64,000 nt of DNA from JANSWY01 sp965228955 (GCA_965228955.1 OZ245848.1:5208001-5272000); one strand, 5' to 3'. Positions 44,912 through 53,724 are shown, counted from the first letter of the stretch. Made by a program: numbers and translations. The notes: a model not told the origin generated them from the letters alone.

Positions 44912-45718
44912 ATGCGTAAGAATAACCCGGGTAAATCCAAAAATCCTAACAAATCAAAATCTTCAAATAAGCCTCAGCAACCAACTGAGACCAGGCTTAA
45001 TAAATACATTGCCAATTCCGGTGTATGCTCCAGAAGAGAAGCTGATAAGCTAATTGCTGATGGTAAAATCAAGGTTAATAAAGAAGTTGTAACTGAGCTT
45101 GGGTTTAAAGTCCAACCAAAGGACAAGGTTTACTACAATGGAAAGCTTCTGAAACCTGAGAAACTTGTCTACTTACTTCTGAATAAACCAAAAGATTATA
45201 TAACCACAACCGATGATCCTGATGGACGAAAAACAGTAATGGATTTGGTAGGTAATGCGGTTCAGGAACGAATTTACCCGGTAGGAAGACTTGATAGGAA
45301 TACAACTGGTCTTTTATTGTTTACAAATGATGGAGAGACTGCTAAGAAGTTGAGTCACCCTTCTTATGAGATTAAGAAGATTTATCAGGTTGATCTGGAC
45401 AAGCCAATATCTCAACAGGACTTTGAGAAGATTCAGAATGGATTAATGCTGGAAGATGGTGAAGCCATAGTAGACGATATAGCCATTTTAAGCAAGGATA
45501 AATCTATTCTTGGTATTGAGATTCATATTGGAAGAAATCGGATTGTAAGAAGGATATTTGAGCATCTGGGGTATGATGTGATCAGACTTGACAGAGTGAT
45601 GTATGGGCCACTTACCAAAAAAGATCTAACCAGAGGCAAATACAGATTCTTAGATGATAAAGAAATTGTTCTATTAAAGAATTTTAAGGCATCAAAATCT
45701 ACCAAACCTAAGAGATAA
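44912..45718 (+). CDS. rRNA pseudouridine synthase, RluB/RsuA family
   Basis: A 268-residue enzyme. It has a Lys/Asn/Ser-rich basic tail (1-26), an S4 RNA-binding domain (about 27-85, RLNKYIANSGVCSRREADKL) and a catalytic domain with GRLDRNTTGLLLFTND, where Asp128 is the catalytic residue. RIGRNRIVRRIF-like and YEIKKIYQV segments are typical of the RsuA/RluB/E/F group. RluB (23S) is the closest guess, but the exact rRNA target cannot be read from sequence. It lies 26 bp after scpB, the common scpB-rluB arrangement. Its last 27 nt overlap a convergent gene. Confidence 0.92.
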   Translation: MRKNNPGKSKNPNKSKSSNKPQQPTETRLNKYIANSGVCSRREADKLIADGKIKVNKEVVTELGFKVQPKDKVYYNGKLLKPEKLVYLLLNKPKDYITTTDDPDGRKTVMDLVGNAVQERIYPVGRLDRNTTGLLLFTNDGETAKKLSHPSYEIKKIYQVDLDKPISQQDFEKIQNGLMLEDGEAIVDDIAILSKDKSILGIEIHIGRNRIVRRIFEHLGYDVIRLDRVMYGPLTKKDLTRGKYRFLDDKEIVLLKNFKASKSTKPKR

Positions 45719-46351
45719 CGCCACAGTATAATCCGACAGGTCGTCATCATTAAGGTGAAGTAAATCAACAGCCTGAATCATTCTGTAAGTAGCTCCCAGA
45801 CCGAGTCTTAGGTTTCCTGTAATATTCGCTTCTATTTGGATTCCGGGCTCGATCACAAAAAATGCAGACTTATCAATAGTGAATTCAGTATCGATTCCAT
45901 TATTGAAATAATTCTCATCTGAAACATCCATATTTCCTGCTCCCAACAAGATCGGGATATTGATGTGAATCATTTCCTTTGGAAAGAGAATCCCGCCGAT
46001 TAGAAGTCCACCATATCCACCATAAAGATTCAATTCCTTTTCAGCGTCTTGCCCAGGTGGTATTCCCAGAAATGTATTGGTAGTTGCCAGGCCATAACCT
46101 GCAAGACCGAAAATGTAATTTTTATTGATAATAACACCTCCATATCCTCCAAGTAGGAGAGATCGATCGGTATTAACCATACCAAATTTGACATCAATGC
46201 CGCCAAATCCTTTGATATCATTGTCCTTACTCAACAAAGATTTTACTTCGTTGGGATCATTGCTGTCAACATATTTTTGTGCAAAACAGCTTGCGCTGAA
46301 CATTAATAAGACAACAATTACAGCTTGGGTGGTGAACTGTTTAAAATACAT
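45692..46351 (-). CDS. Secreted barrel-like protein, last gene of the ECF-sigma operon
   Basis: A 219-residue protein from the ATG at 46351; an upstream in-frame ATG at 46372 overlaps the previous gene more and gives a worse signal peptide. The signal peptide is residues 1-25 (VVLLMFSASCFAQ). The mature part is Gly-rich with barrel-like strands (YIFGLAGYGLATT, LYGGYGGLLIGGILF) and ends VALSLRFGRF. It overlaps the preceding barrel gene by 11 nt, so it is translationally coupled. Its 3' end overlaps the convergent pseudouridine synthase gene by 27 nt. Function unknown. Confidence 0.82.
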   Translation of the reverse strand: MYFKQFTTQAVIVVLLMFSASCFAQKYVDSNDPNEVKSLLSKDNDIKGFGGIDVKFGMVNTDRSLLLGGYGGVIINKNYIFGLAGYGLATTNTFLGIPPGQDAEKELNLYGGYGGLLIGGILFPKEMIHINIPILLGAGNMDVSDENYFNNGIDTEFTIDKSAFFVIEPGIQIEANITGNLRLGLGATYRMIQAVDLLHLNDDDLSDYTVALSLRFGRF

Positions 46352-46868
46352 ATTTAAATGATATTGCGGCATCCCAGAATGTCCCTCTGATATACCTCAT
46401 ACCGATATAATTAAAATAAGGTTTCAAATCAAATCCTATGGTAACCGGAACGCTCAACCAGCGATACTCAATTCCAGCTATCGCATCTGCTCCCATTACA
46501 AAATAACTTTTATCTTCAGTGATGAAGGTGTCAAATGGATCTCCAGGCACAATAGTTTTACTCAAATCATCATACCTCTCTAATCCAAAGTGACCTCCCA
46601 GGCCATAATAGGCATAGAAGTTTTCATTGAAGGAAAATTCCATTTGTCGGTGTTTCACAAACATGATGGTAAACTGAGCTCCTTCATTTCTACCTGAAAG
46701 CATAAACTCCACAGACTCTTCCGGCACTATAAATTTCTTATATGTAACTGCAGAAGTCGTGCCCAATCGTACCCCTGCAGATTGCTCATATCCTTGTGCT
46801 TGTACCTGACCAAATATTCCTAGAAAGAAAGTCAGGGCAATTAATGTCCTACTAAAACTTTGTTGCAT
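46341..46868 (-). CDS. Small outer-membrane barrel-like protein in the ECF-sigma operon
   Basis: A 175-residue protein with a signal peptide to VQAQ (about residue 25). Strands such as FYAYYGLGGHFGLERY, AIAGIEYRWLSVPVTIGFDLKPYF and AAISFKYVF end in Phe, typical of a small outer-membrane barrel. It begins 2 bp after the DUF4097-type gene and is followed, with an 11-nt overlap, by another secreted barrel-like gene. No specific family is recognised. Confidence 0.83.
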   Translation of the reverse strand: MQQSFSRTLIALTFFLGIFGQVQAQGYEQSAGVRLGTTSAVTYKKFIVPEESVEFMLSGRNEGAQFTIMFVKHRQMEFSFNENFYAYYGLGGHFGLERYDDLSKTIVPGDPFDTFITEDKSYFVMGADAIAGIEYRWLSVPVTIGFDLKPYFNYIGMRYIRGTFWDAAISFKYVF

Positions 46869-46870
46869 CG

Positions 46871-48016
46871 TTAATCCCGATCCGTGAATATGGGTGTTTC
46901 TTTGATTGATATTATTAAATCTGCATTATTAGCGATAATATTTACTTTACCTACATTATCATCCCGCGTGTTCCCTACCATTCCTTCAAGGTTTAAATCT
47001 AATTCCCCATCAGAATTCTGATTCTTTCGAAGGGACAACATGTTGTTTGGTATGATTACACGATCTTCCATCGCAGCTATATTCGCGCTGAAATATGATT
47101 GTGGACTCAGTATCAGACTAATATCAGCTGATTTACTATTGATAGATATTGACTTAAAATTAGCATCCACTCTATCCACAAAAATCTCACCGTAATCCAG
47201 GTTCAAATCTAAGTCTGAAACAAGAGCATCTACATTCACATCACTAAAATCTCCACTTCCAGACACCGAAGTAACTTCTTGAATCCTGATCTTATCGTTT
47301 CTTGAATTTAGCTTCAGGGACTTGATATCTCCTAGTGTCATTTCAGAGGAACTACTTTGCACTGAGAGTCTCTGTGCATTATTAACAGCAAGTTCAGAAC
47401 CCTTCAGCTTAACTGTCCCATCTTTCATATTTTTAATAGTACCATTCCCAAATGAAAGACTCACTTCAGACTGACCTTCCAGGCTTCTTGTTCTTAAATC
47501 ACCGTGTGACAAGGTAAGGTCAAGTTTCCCGGAAAAATCATTTATAAATACATTTCCGAACTTGTTATCAAGTGTAAGATTTACTCCATCTGGTACATAA
47601 ATGGTATAATCAATGGTCACTTTATTTCTGCTGGTAAAGCTTTTCGAGTAATCTTCAATACTATTCAGAACTGAGCTTAATGCTCCTTTCTTTTTATCCA
47701 TATCAGTTTCTACTGTCAAAAATCCTACCGCGTAACTAAAGTCAATCTTCACTTTGTCCATCAGTTTTTCCACGATATCATCAGTTTTACCTGTTGCAAC
47801 GATATCTACAGAAAACTTTGCTGAATCTTTATCCCAGGTGTTGATAATGATCTTACCGTATTTATTGATTACTTCAACATCATCTCCGCTCTCTACAGAA
47901 AATGATCTTGTTATATTTTTAGTCAACTTGGTGTCCCCTTTGTCAGTTGCTACCGCATATGCGGAAAACCCAATGACAAAGCTCAAGCATAACATTATAT
48001 CTTTTATTCTCTTCAT
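46871..48016 (-). CDS. Exported DUF4097-type adhesin-like repeat protein
   Basis: A 381-residue protein read from the ATG at 48016. An upstream in-frame ATG at 48070 would overlap the preceding gene and place 18 basic residues before the signal peptide, so I rejected it. The signal peptide is about 1-24 (FVIGFSAYAVA). The rest is a beta-solenoid-like series of short strands (VEVINKYGKIIINTWDK, NLTLDNKFGNVFINDFSG, LKLNSRNDKIRIQEVTS), typical of DUF4097/DUF4098 'putative adhesin' proteins. These often sit in sigma/anti-sigma operons of Bacteroidota. It lies between the putative anti-sigma gene (10-bp gap) and two barrel genes (2-bp gap). Confidence 0.87.
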   Translation of the reverse strand: MKRIKDIMLCLSFVIGFSAYAVATDKGDTKLTKNITRSFSVESGDDVEVINKYGKIIINTWDKDSAKFSVDIVATGKTDDIVEKLMDKVKIDFSYAVGFLTVETDMDKKKGALSSVLNSIEDYSKSFTSRNKVTIDYTIYVPDGVNLTLDNKFGNVFINDFSGKLDLTLSHGDLRTRSLEGQSEVSLSFGNGTIKNMKDGTVKLKGSELAVNNAQRLSVQSSSSEMTLGDIKSLKLNSRNDKIRIQEVTSVSGSGDFSDVNVDALVSDLDLNLDYGEIFVDRVDANFKSISINSKSADISLILSPQSYFSANIAAMEDRVIIPNNMLSLRKNQNSDGELDLNLEGMVGNTRDDNVGKVNIIANNADLIISIKETPIFTDRD

Positions 48017-48026
48017 AGCTCTTCCT

Positions 48027-48563
48027 TTAGTTTTGGAATACTCTTTCCTTTTCCTTCGCTCTTTGTTCATCCTCCTGCAGCTCTTCCAGTACTCTATCCA
48101 AAATTTTCAATTTCAATTGATAGTTTTCAATCATTGCAATAATGACTTCTTCGTTATCTGCATTGTCCTGTAAATCATTCTTCAACTCTGCAAATGCCTT
48201 ATCCAGCTCCTGAATATCTTCAATCATCTTTTCTCCACCAGCCTTAGATTTCGCGATCGACATCTTGTGATCTATTTGTGAGGTATAAAAGGCTTGTGCT
48301 TCTGCCAATTCTGGATTTGATGCAAAAATTAAATTCTCTTCACTACCACCACCTCTGTTTAACATGATGAGTACAATTGAAAAGACCATTAACAAAGCAA
48401 CGGCAGCCGCGATTTTCATCCAGGCAAACCCCTTCTTAGGTTCTGACTCAGCCTTTTGCTTAATTCCATCAGCAATCTCATCCCAGGATAAGTCCAGGTC
48501 CAGATCGTATGTCTCAAATTCATCTCTGTTACCAGTGACGAATGATTTGAATTTATCTTCCAT
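48027..48563 (-). CDS. Putative anti-sigma factor (single-pass membrane protein)
   Basis: A 178-residue protein read from the ATG at 48563 (MEDKFKSF...); an earlier in-frame ATG at 48584 is less likely. A cytosolic segment of about 45 residues contains LSWDEIADGI. One transmembrane helix (about 48-67, AAAVALLMVFSIVLIML) follows, then a periplasmic coiled-coil region of about 100 residues. There is no zinc anti-sigma motif. The assignment rests on position: its start overlaps the ECF sigma gene by 11 nt and the topology fits a membrane anti-sigma factor. Another role is possible. Confidence 0.75.
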   Translation of the reverse strand: MEDKFKSFVTGNRDEFETYDLDLDLSWDEIADGIKQKAESEPKKGFAWMKIAAAVALLMVFSIVLIMLNRGGGSEENLIFASNPELAEAQAFYTSQIDHKMSIAKSKAGGEKMIEDIQELDKAFAELKNDLQDNADNEEVIIAMIENYQLKLKILDRVLEELQEDEQRAKEKERVFQN

Positions 48564-49116
48564 ATTCCTGATGATTTTCAACATTTAATAGTTTCCGTAA
48601 CTTAATCTTTGCTTTACAATACTGTGACTTAGATGCAGATTCTGATATTGAAAGAATCTGAGCAATTTCTGAATGATCATATCCTTCAAAAACATAAAGG
48701 TTCATTACCATTCTGCATCCTTCACTTAACTGATCCATTTTGGAAAGAATATCACTGATCTGATGTTTTGTTATTTCATCGTCATAGGTCTCTTCTTCCG
48801 TATGATCATAACCATCGTCTATGTCAACTGTTACAAGTTTCTTTTTCTTGATTGCATTGATACAACGATTCACCACTATCCTCTTAATCCAGGCACTAAA
48901 CGTACTAATATTCTCAAGACTATTGAGCTTAGTAAAAGCATCAATAAACGCGTCCTGAAGCACGTCTTTAGCCTCATCCTCATCACCCATCATCCTACGG
49001 CAGATATTGAACATAGCCTTAGCATACAACTTGTAGAGTTCACGCTGTGCTCGTTGATCTCCCTGTTGACTTTGAACAATCAGGTATTTGTGTATCGATT
49101 GGTGAGATGATTCCAA
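48553..49116 (-). CDS. RNA polymerase ECF sigma factor
   Basis: A 187-residue sigma-70 family factor with region 2 (about 22-90; ELYKLYAKAMFNICRRMMG, AKDVLQDAFIDAF) and region 4 (about 122-178; CRMVMNLYVFEGYDHSEIAQILSISESASKSQ). The start is TTG at 49116; no ATG fits before region 2. An exact minus-strand TAAATTTG box lies at 49152-49159. It heads an operon with a putative anti-sigma factor, a DUF4097 protein and two secreted barrels, so it probably controls an envelope stress or surface-remodelling response (inference). Confidence 0.93.
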   Translation of the reverse strand: MESSHQSIHKYLIVQSQQGDQRAQRELYKLYAKAMFNICRRMMGDEDEAKDVLQDAFIDAFTKLNSLENISTFSAWIKRIVVNRCINAIKKKKLVTVDIDDGYDHTEEETYDDEITKHQISDILSKMDQLSEGCRMVMNLYVFEGYDHSEIAQILSISESASKSQYCKAKIKLRKLLNVENHQEYGR

Positions 49117-49151
49117 TTACTTGTCTTAAAATTTACCCTAATGACAAGGTA

Positions 49152-49159
49152 CAAATTTA
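49152..49159 (-). promoter_or_regulatory. Putative -7 element of the ECF-sigma operon
   Basis: The minus strand reads TAAATTTG, an exact TAnnTTTG match, giving a 5' leader of about 30 nt before the TTG start. It overlaps the end of the upstream methyltransferase gene. No good -33 TTTG is seen at the right distance. Confidence 0.4.
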
Positions 49160-49765
49160 AAGGTTTCCATGTCGTGAATATTTTTTTGAAAAAATGTATC
49201 CACCCTTAAAAAGTTTAGTATCCTTCAATTGAAAACCACAACTTTCAACTACTTCAGGAATATCCTTAAGCTTAGAACTCTCCAGATTTGTAAAAACTCG
49301 AAAGAATAAATGCATCAACCATGAGAGGAATGGTTTGTTATGCTGTTTATTGAAGTCTGTTACTAATAATGTTCCAGAATCTGATTTTAATTCCTTACCA
49401 AGTTTTTTAAGAACTAACCTGAGATTATCTTCATTGAATACATCCAAGAAGAAACTACAAATAATGACGTCATATTTAGTTGGTGGCTCAAAACTTAAGT
49501 AGTCGGTGTTGTAAAAAGAAATTGGCAAATCTGATCTACGTTTTCTCGCTTTATCTAACATCTTTTCAGAAAGCTCTACATAATCAATGGCGCAGGTAGA
49601 TGGAATAGCATTTAATACATTGCCAGTTCCTCCACCAACAATAAGAATATGATCTTCATCTTTAATCTCATTAACAAATCCCATCTCGGCAGTTTCCAGC
49701 GTATTACCAAAGACGACATGTTTTATCAAATCATATATCCATGCGATTCGATCGAAATTACTCAT
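49157..49765 (-). CDS. Class I SAM-dependent methyltransferase
   Basis: A 202-residue Rossmann methyltransferase. Motif I is ILIVGGGTGNVLNAI near residues 38-52, the acidic YVELSEKML is near 62, and YDVIICSFFLDVF is near 92-104. The general outline (FDRIAWIYDLI start, small-molecule type) resembles UbiE/quinone or lipid methyltransferases, but the substrate is unknown. It overlaps the UbiA-like membrane protein gene by 4 nt (49762-49765), so the two are translationally coupled and probably act in the same pathway. Confidence 0.87.
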   Translation of the reverse strand: MSNFDRIAWIYDLIKHVVFGNTLETAEMGFVNEIKDEDHILIVGGGTGNVLNAIPSTCAIDYVELSEKMLDKARKRRSDLPISFYNTDYLSFEPPTKYDVIICSFFLDVFNEDNLRLVLKKLGKELKSDSGTLLVTDFNKQHNKPFLSWLMHLFFRVFTNLESSKLKDIPEVVESCGFQLKDTKLFKGGYIFSKKYSRHGNL

Positions 49766-50580
49766 AACAGCACAAACAGAGGCAGATAAAATATTCCATC
49801 TCCAACAATTCTATATCTATCAAAGGAGTAAAAATATTTTTGATTGAGATTGATCAACAACAGGATTGCTGACATTGCTGTAAATAGAAGTGCAATAGAG
49901 CTCGGCATTTGAAAAATCAGAAACAGCACTGCAGTGATAGACATACTGAGAACAAACAAAATATTAATGACAAGTTTACTTCCGTCTCCCAGTAACTGAA
50001 TTAGTGAAACAAACCCATCAACTTTATCTGTTTTATTTTCAAACAACGAAAAGATCATTAGGTTCATTAATGCGATGACCAAAATCTGAAAATACATCAG
50101 GAAAATAAAAAGGCTAAACTCCTGATACAATGATAATGGACCAACAAACACTCCTAGGCTATATAGAAGAGCACTGACTATTTCCTTGTACACAAATCCA
50201 TCCCAAAACCGTACGAGAAGAAAGTATACCATAACCAGCGCCGCTGCAGCTACCCCAAAATATACCGTTTGCATCGGCAAATAAAATACTAAAGTAGCAC
50301 CAGCAATGAGACCTACTACAAGTGAACCAAGAAGCACTTTATGATATCTCTTATGAAATTGATGACGAAAAGTACTGGGATTATCGATACCTGCTGCATC
50401 GGATAGATGATCCCAGGTATATATTAGCCAGACGGCAATTGCAAGTGTGAGATAAATCAAAGCAGGCACTTCAATGTTTAGTTGTTGTGCTATCATCATT
50501 GAAACCAGAACAGCGCCAATCACAACATCCAGAGACAAAGCTCGAAATAGACGATAAAACTGATTTAATTGATTCACCAC
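49762..50580 (-). CDS. Multi-pass membrane protein, UbiA-prenyltransferase-like
   Basis: A 272-residue protein with about eight hydrophobic helices. The loop after the second helix reads YTWDHLSDA, which resembles the first Asp-rich motif of UbiA prenyltransferases (NDxxDxxxD) in degenerate form. A second Asp-containing loop (FENKTDKVDGF) lies near 180. If it is an active UbiA member it would attach a prenyl chain to an aromatic or lipid acceptor, with the coupled methyltransferase modifying the product. The motifs are weak, so a non-catalytic membrane protein is possible. Confidence 0.65.
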   Translation of the reverse strand: MVNQLNQFYRLFRALSLDVVIGAVLVSMMIAQQLNIEVPALIYLTLAIAVWLIYTWDHLSDAAGIDNPSTFRHQFHKRYHKVLLGSLVVGLIAGATLVFYLPMQTVYFGVAAAALVMVYFLLVRFWDGFVYKEIVSALLYSLGVFVGPLSLYQEFSLFIFLMYFQILVIALMNLMIFSLFENKTDKVDGFVSLIQLLGDGSKLVINILFVLSMSITAVLFLIFQMPSSIALLFTAMSAILLLINLNQKYFYSFDRYRIVGDGIFYLPLFVLL

Positions 50581-50595
50581 TACAATTTAATGTAA

Positions 50596-50628
50596 ACAAA
50601 AAAGGCCCGCAAAATGCGAGCCCTTTTC
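50596..50628 (-). terminator. Terminator of the ATP synthase operon
   Basis: An imperfect hairpin (about 50604-50610 with 50616-50622, one mismatch, 5-nt loop AAAAT) lies 23 nt after the atpG stop (50651). It is followed on the minus strand by a T-rich run formed by the A residues at 50597-50603. Confidence 0.7.
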
Positions 50629-50650
50629 GTTAATTTATTCATAATTTCTG

Positions 50651-51547
50651 CTACTCCGATGCTAGTGCTTCTGCACCTCCCACAATTTCCAAAATCTCCT
50701 TGGTAATAGCAGCCTGTCTTGTTCTGTTGTAAGTCAATCTTAATTCCTTCAATAACTCACCTGCATTATCAGTTGCTTTATCCATTGCTGTCATCCTTGC
50801 TCCATGCTCAGAAGCATTAGATTCCAACAAAGCCTTGTAAAACTGAATTTTTAGTGATTTAGGAACGATCTCCTTGAATATGAATTCTTTAGTTGGCTCA
50901 AAAATGTAATCCACATTCTTAGAAGGAGCTTTTTCCTCAAGTTCCTCTTCAGAAATAGGTGCAACTGGCAAGAACTGCTCTGTTATAAGCACTTGAGTTG
51001 CAACGTTTTTGAACTCGTTATAAACGATCTCTACTTTATCAAAGTAACCGCTTTCAAATTCTTCAAGAATGTATTGACCAGCTTCTCTGGCATTCTCGAA
51101 AGAAAGATCGTGAATCAAATGACTGAATCTCTCAACCATTAAATAATCTCTCTTTTTGAAATAGTCATGAGCTTTCTTACCAATTGGCATGATGATGCAT
51201 TGATCCATATCCATTTGGTATTGGTACTTTTCTTTAATCAAAGAAACAGCACCTTTGAAAACTGAACTATTAAACGCCCCACATAGACCTCTGTCAGATG
51301 AAACTACAACAATGAGTACTCTATTTACTTCTCTCTCTTCTGCGAATGGATTTTCAACACCTTCAGACATTCCTGAAGTTACATTGGAAATCACCTCAGA
51401 CATTCTCTGAGAGTAAGGTCTCATTTGTGTAATCTTATCCTGAGCTCTTCTCAACTTTGCAGCTGCCACCATTTTCATGGCTTTAGTTATCTGCTGCGTA
51501 GAAGAAACAGAGGAAATACGGTTCTTTACTTCTTTTAAGTTAGCCAT
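50651..51547 (-). CDS. atpG: ATP synthase F1 gamma subunit
   Basis: A 298-residue rotor-stalk subunit. The N-terminal helix MANLKEVKNRISSVSSTQQITKAMKMVAAAKLRR-type pattern and the C-terminal helix with LTYNRTRQAAITKEILEIVGGAEA are the conserved coiled-coil ends; VVVSSDRGLCGAFN is the central signature. It couples rotation of the c-ring to catalysis in F1. It lies 11 bp after atpA and is the last gene of the operon: the beta and epsilon genes, which follow gamma in many bacteria, are not next to it. Confidence 0.98.
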   Translation of the reverse strand: MANLKEVKNRISSVSSTQQITKAMKMVAAAKLRRAQDKITQMRPYSQRMSEVISNVTSGMSEGVENPFAEEREVNRVLIVVVSSDRGLCGAFNSSVFKGAVSLIKEKYQYQMDMDQCIIMPIGKKAHDYFKKRDYLMVERFSHLIHDLSFENAREAGQYILEEFESGYFDKVEIVYNEFKNVATQVLITEQFLPVAPISEEELEEKAPSKNVDYIFEPTKEFIFKEIVPKSLKIQFYKALLESNASEHGARMTAMDKATDNAGELLKELRLTYNRTRQAAITKEILEIVGGAEALASE

Positions 51548-51558
51548 TCAGCAAATAC

Positions 51559-53139
51559 TTAGTTTGTGTATCGTTGTGCTACTTCTTTTGCTACTTCAGT
51601 CATAGCGCTTGTAGCTTCATCACTTAATTTTCCAGCTTTTAGGTCAGTAAGTGCTGACTGGTGCTGAGTCTTAAGTAATGACAAATATTCTTTTTCTAAT
51701 TCTTTTACCTTGTTCTCAGGAACTTTATCGAAGAATCCTTTAGTAAATGCGAAGATCGCAGCTACTTGATCCTCTACAGCTACTGGAGAGAACTGAGGTT
51801 GTTTCAACATTTCCTGGTTTACTCTACCTCTGTCAATAGTTCTTTGAGTAGCCGCATCAAGGTCAGAACCGAACTTAGCGAATGCTTCTAGTTCTCTAAA
51901 CTGAGCCTGATCTAGCTTCAATGTACCAGATACCTTCTTCATTGATTTAATCTGAGCAGAACCTCCTACCCTTGATACAGAGATACCCACGTTAATTGCA
52001 GGTCTGATACCAGAGTTAAATAGGTTAGTTTCAAGGAATATCTGTCCATCAGTAATTGAAATTACGTTTGTTGGGATATAAGCAGAAACGTCGCCAGCTT
52101 GAGTTTCAATGATTGGAAGTGCAGTAAGAGATCCTCCTCCTTTTACTTTTCCTTTCAATGACTCAGGAAGGTCATTCATTTGCTGAGCGATTTCATCGTT
52201 ATCGTTCAGTTTTGCAGCTCTTTCTAATAATCTTGAGTGAAGATAGAATACATCACCTGGGTATGCCTCACGTCCTGGAGGTCTTCTAAGAAGTAGAGAT
52301 ACTTCTCTATAAGCTACTGCTTGCTTAGAAAGGTCATCATAAACCACCAAAGCAGGTCTTCCTGTGTCTCTGAAGTACTCACCAATCGCAGCACCTGTAA
52401 AAGGAGCAAAGAACTGCATTGGAGCAGGATCAGAAGCAGAAGCACTTACAATAACTGTATAGTCAAGAGCACCACCTTTTTCAAGAGCAGCAACGATTCC
52501 AGCAACAGTTGAAGCTTTTTGTCCGATTGCTACATAGATACAGAAAACAGGCTCTCCTCTATCGTAAAATTCTTTTTGGTTAAGGATTGTATCAATAACT
52601 ACAGCTGTCTTACCAGTCTGTCTGTCACCAATTACAAGCTCTCTTTGACCTCTACCGATTGGAATCATTGAGTCAATCGCTTTGATTCCAGTTTGAAGAG
52701 GCTCATTTACTGGCTGTCTGTAGATTACACCAGGAGCTTTTCTTTCAAGAGGCATTTCATAAAGATCACCTTCGATAGCACCTTTACCATCGATAGGGTT
52801 ACCTAATGTATCAACAACTCTACCACACATGCCGTCACCAGCTTTGATAGAAGCAATTGTTCCGGTTCTTTTAACAGTGTCACCTTCTTTTACACCACTT
52901 GAATCACCGAAAAGTACTGCACCCACATTGTCTTCCTCAAGGTTAAGTACCATTGCACTTACACCATTTTCAAACATCAAAAGCTCACCAGCCTGAGCTT
53001 TAGACAATCCGTAGATTCTAGCTACACCGTCACCTACTTGCAATACAGTTCCAATTTCTTCAAGTTCAGCTTCCGTTCTTTGGTTAGAAAGCTGCTCTCT
53101 TAATATTGCTGATACTTCATCAGGTCTTACTTCTGCCAT
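51559..53139 (-). CDS. atpA: ATP synthase F1 alpha subunit
   Basis: A 526-residue regulatory nucleotide-binding subunit. It has an N-terminal beta-barrel (about 25-95), P-loop GDRQTGKT at 171-178, YDDLSKQAVAYR, RRPPGREAYPGDVFYLHSRLLERAAK, and the arginine-finger region ISVSRVGGSAQIKSM near 370-385. Length is normal. Alpha alternates with beta in the F1 hexamer on the cytoplasmic side of the inner membrane. It is 44 bp downstream of atpH. Confidence 0.99.
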   Translation of the reverse strand: MAEVRPDEVSAILREQLSNQRTEAELEEIGTVLQVGDGVARIYGLSKAQAGELLMFENGVSAMVLNLEEDNVGAVLFGDSSGVKEGDTVKRTGTIASIKAGDGMCGRVVDTLGNPIDGKGAIEGDLYEMPLERKAPGVIYRQPVNEPLQTGIKAIDSMIPIGRGQRELVIGDRQTGKTAVVIDTILNQKEFYDRGEPVFCIYVAIGQKASTVAGIVAALEKGGALDYTVIVSASASDPAPMQFFAPFTGAAIGEYFRDTGRPALVVYDDLSKQAVAYREVSLLLRRPPGREAYPGDVFYLHSRLLERAAKLNDNDEIAQQMNDLPESLKGKVKGGGSLTALPIIETQAGDVSAYIPTNVISITDGQIFLETNLFNSGIRPAINVGISVSRVGGSAQIKSMKKVSGTLKLDQAQFRELEAFAKFGSDLDAATQRTIDRGRVNQEMLKQPQFSPVAVEDQVAAIFAFTKGFFDKVPENKVKELEKEYLSLLKTQHQSALTDLKAGKLSDEATSAMTEVAKEVAQRYTN

Positions 53140-53183
53140 AATATCATTAATTTATGCCTCAACGCAGAGGGCTAATGTTTTAC

Positions 53184-53723
53184 TTATGCGTTTAAAAATT
53201 TTAATTCTAGTTCTCTAAGTTTTGAGCTTACAGTCTCATCAATCTGCTGATCTCCTATCTTGATCTTGAAACCACCTATGATAGAAGGATCAACAACTTC
53301 AGTCAATTCAACATCTTTTCCAGTCACTGATTTAACCAGTTTCTCAAACTCAGCTCTTGTTTTCTTATCTAATTTGAAAGTAGAAGTAACAGTAGCTTCC
53401 ACTAATCCTTTCACCTTGTTGTATAGTGTTAAAAATGACTTCCCAACTTCGAAAAGGATTGCTTCCCTGTTCTTCTTTACTATGATTTCAAAGATTGAGT
53501 AAGTAAGATCTCCTACTTTGCCTTTGAATATTTTTTCAAGAATAGATAATTTTCTTAGGTGTGGAATGATTGGACTCTTTAGCATCAACTGTAAGTCTTT
53601 GCTTTCTTCACATAGTCCAACGAACAATTCCATATCCTGTTTGGTCTCTTCAAGAACACCTCGTTCCTGAGCTAATTCCAAAAGGGGTTTTGCGTAACGT
53701 TTGGCTACTCTTCCGTCAGACAT
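53184..53723 (-). CDS. atpH: ATP synthase F1 delta subunit
   Basis: A 179-residue OSCP/delta subunit that links F1 to the peripheral stalk. It has the N-terminal RVAKRYAKPLLELAQERG, LKSPIIPHLRKLSIL and the C-terminal signature VDPSIIGGFKIKIGDQQIDETVSSKLREL. It starts 1 bp after the atpF stop, with the normal order b-delta-alpha-gamma. Confidence 0.97.
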   Translation of the reverse strand: MSDGRVAKRYAKPLLELAQERGVLEETKQDMELFVGLCEESKDLQLMLKSPIIPHLRKLSILEKIFKGKVGDLTYSIFEIIVKKNREAILFEVGKSFLTLYNKVKGLVEATVTSTFKLDKKTRAEFEKLVKSVTGKDVELTEVVDPSIIGGFKIKIGDQQIDETVSSKLRELELKFLNA

Positions 53724-53724
53724 A

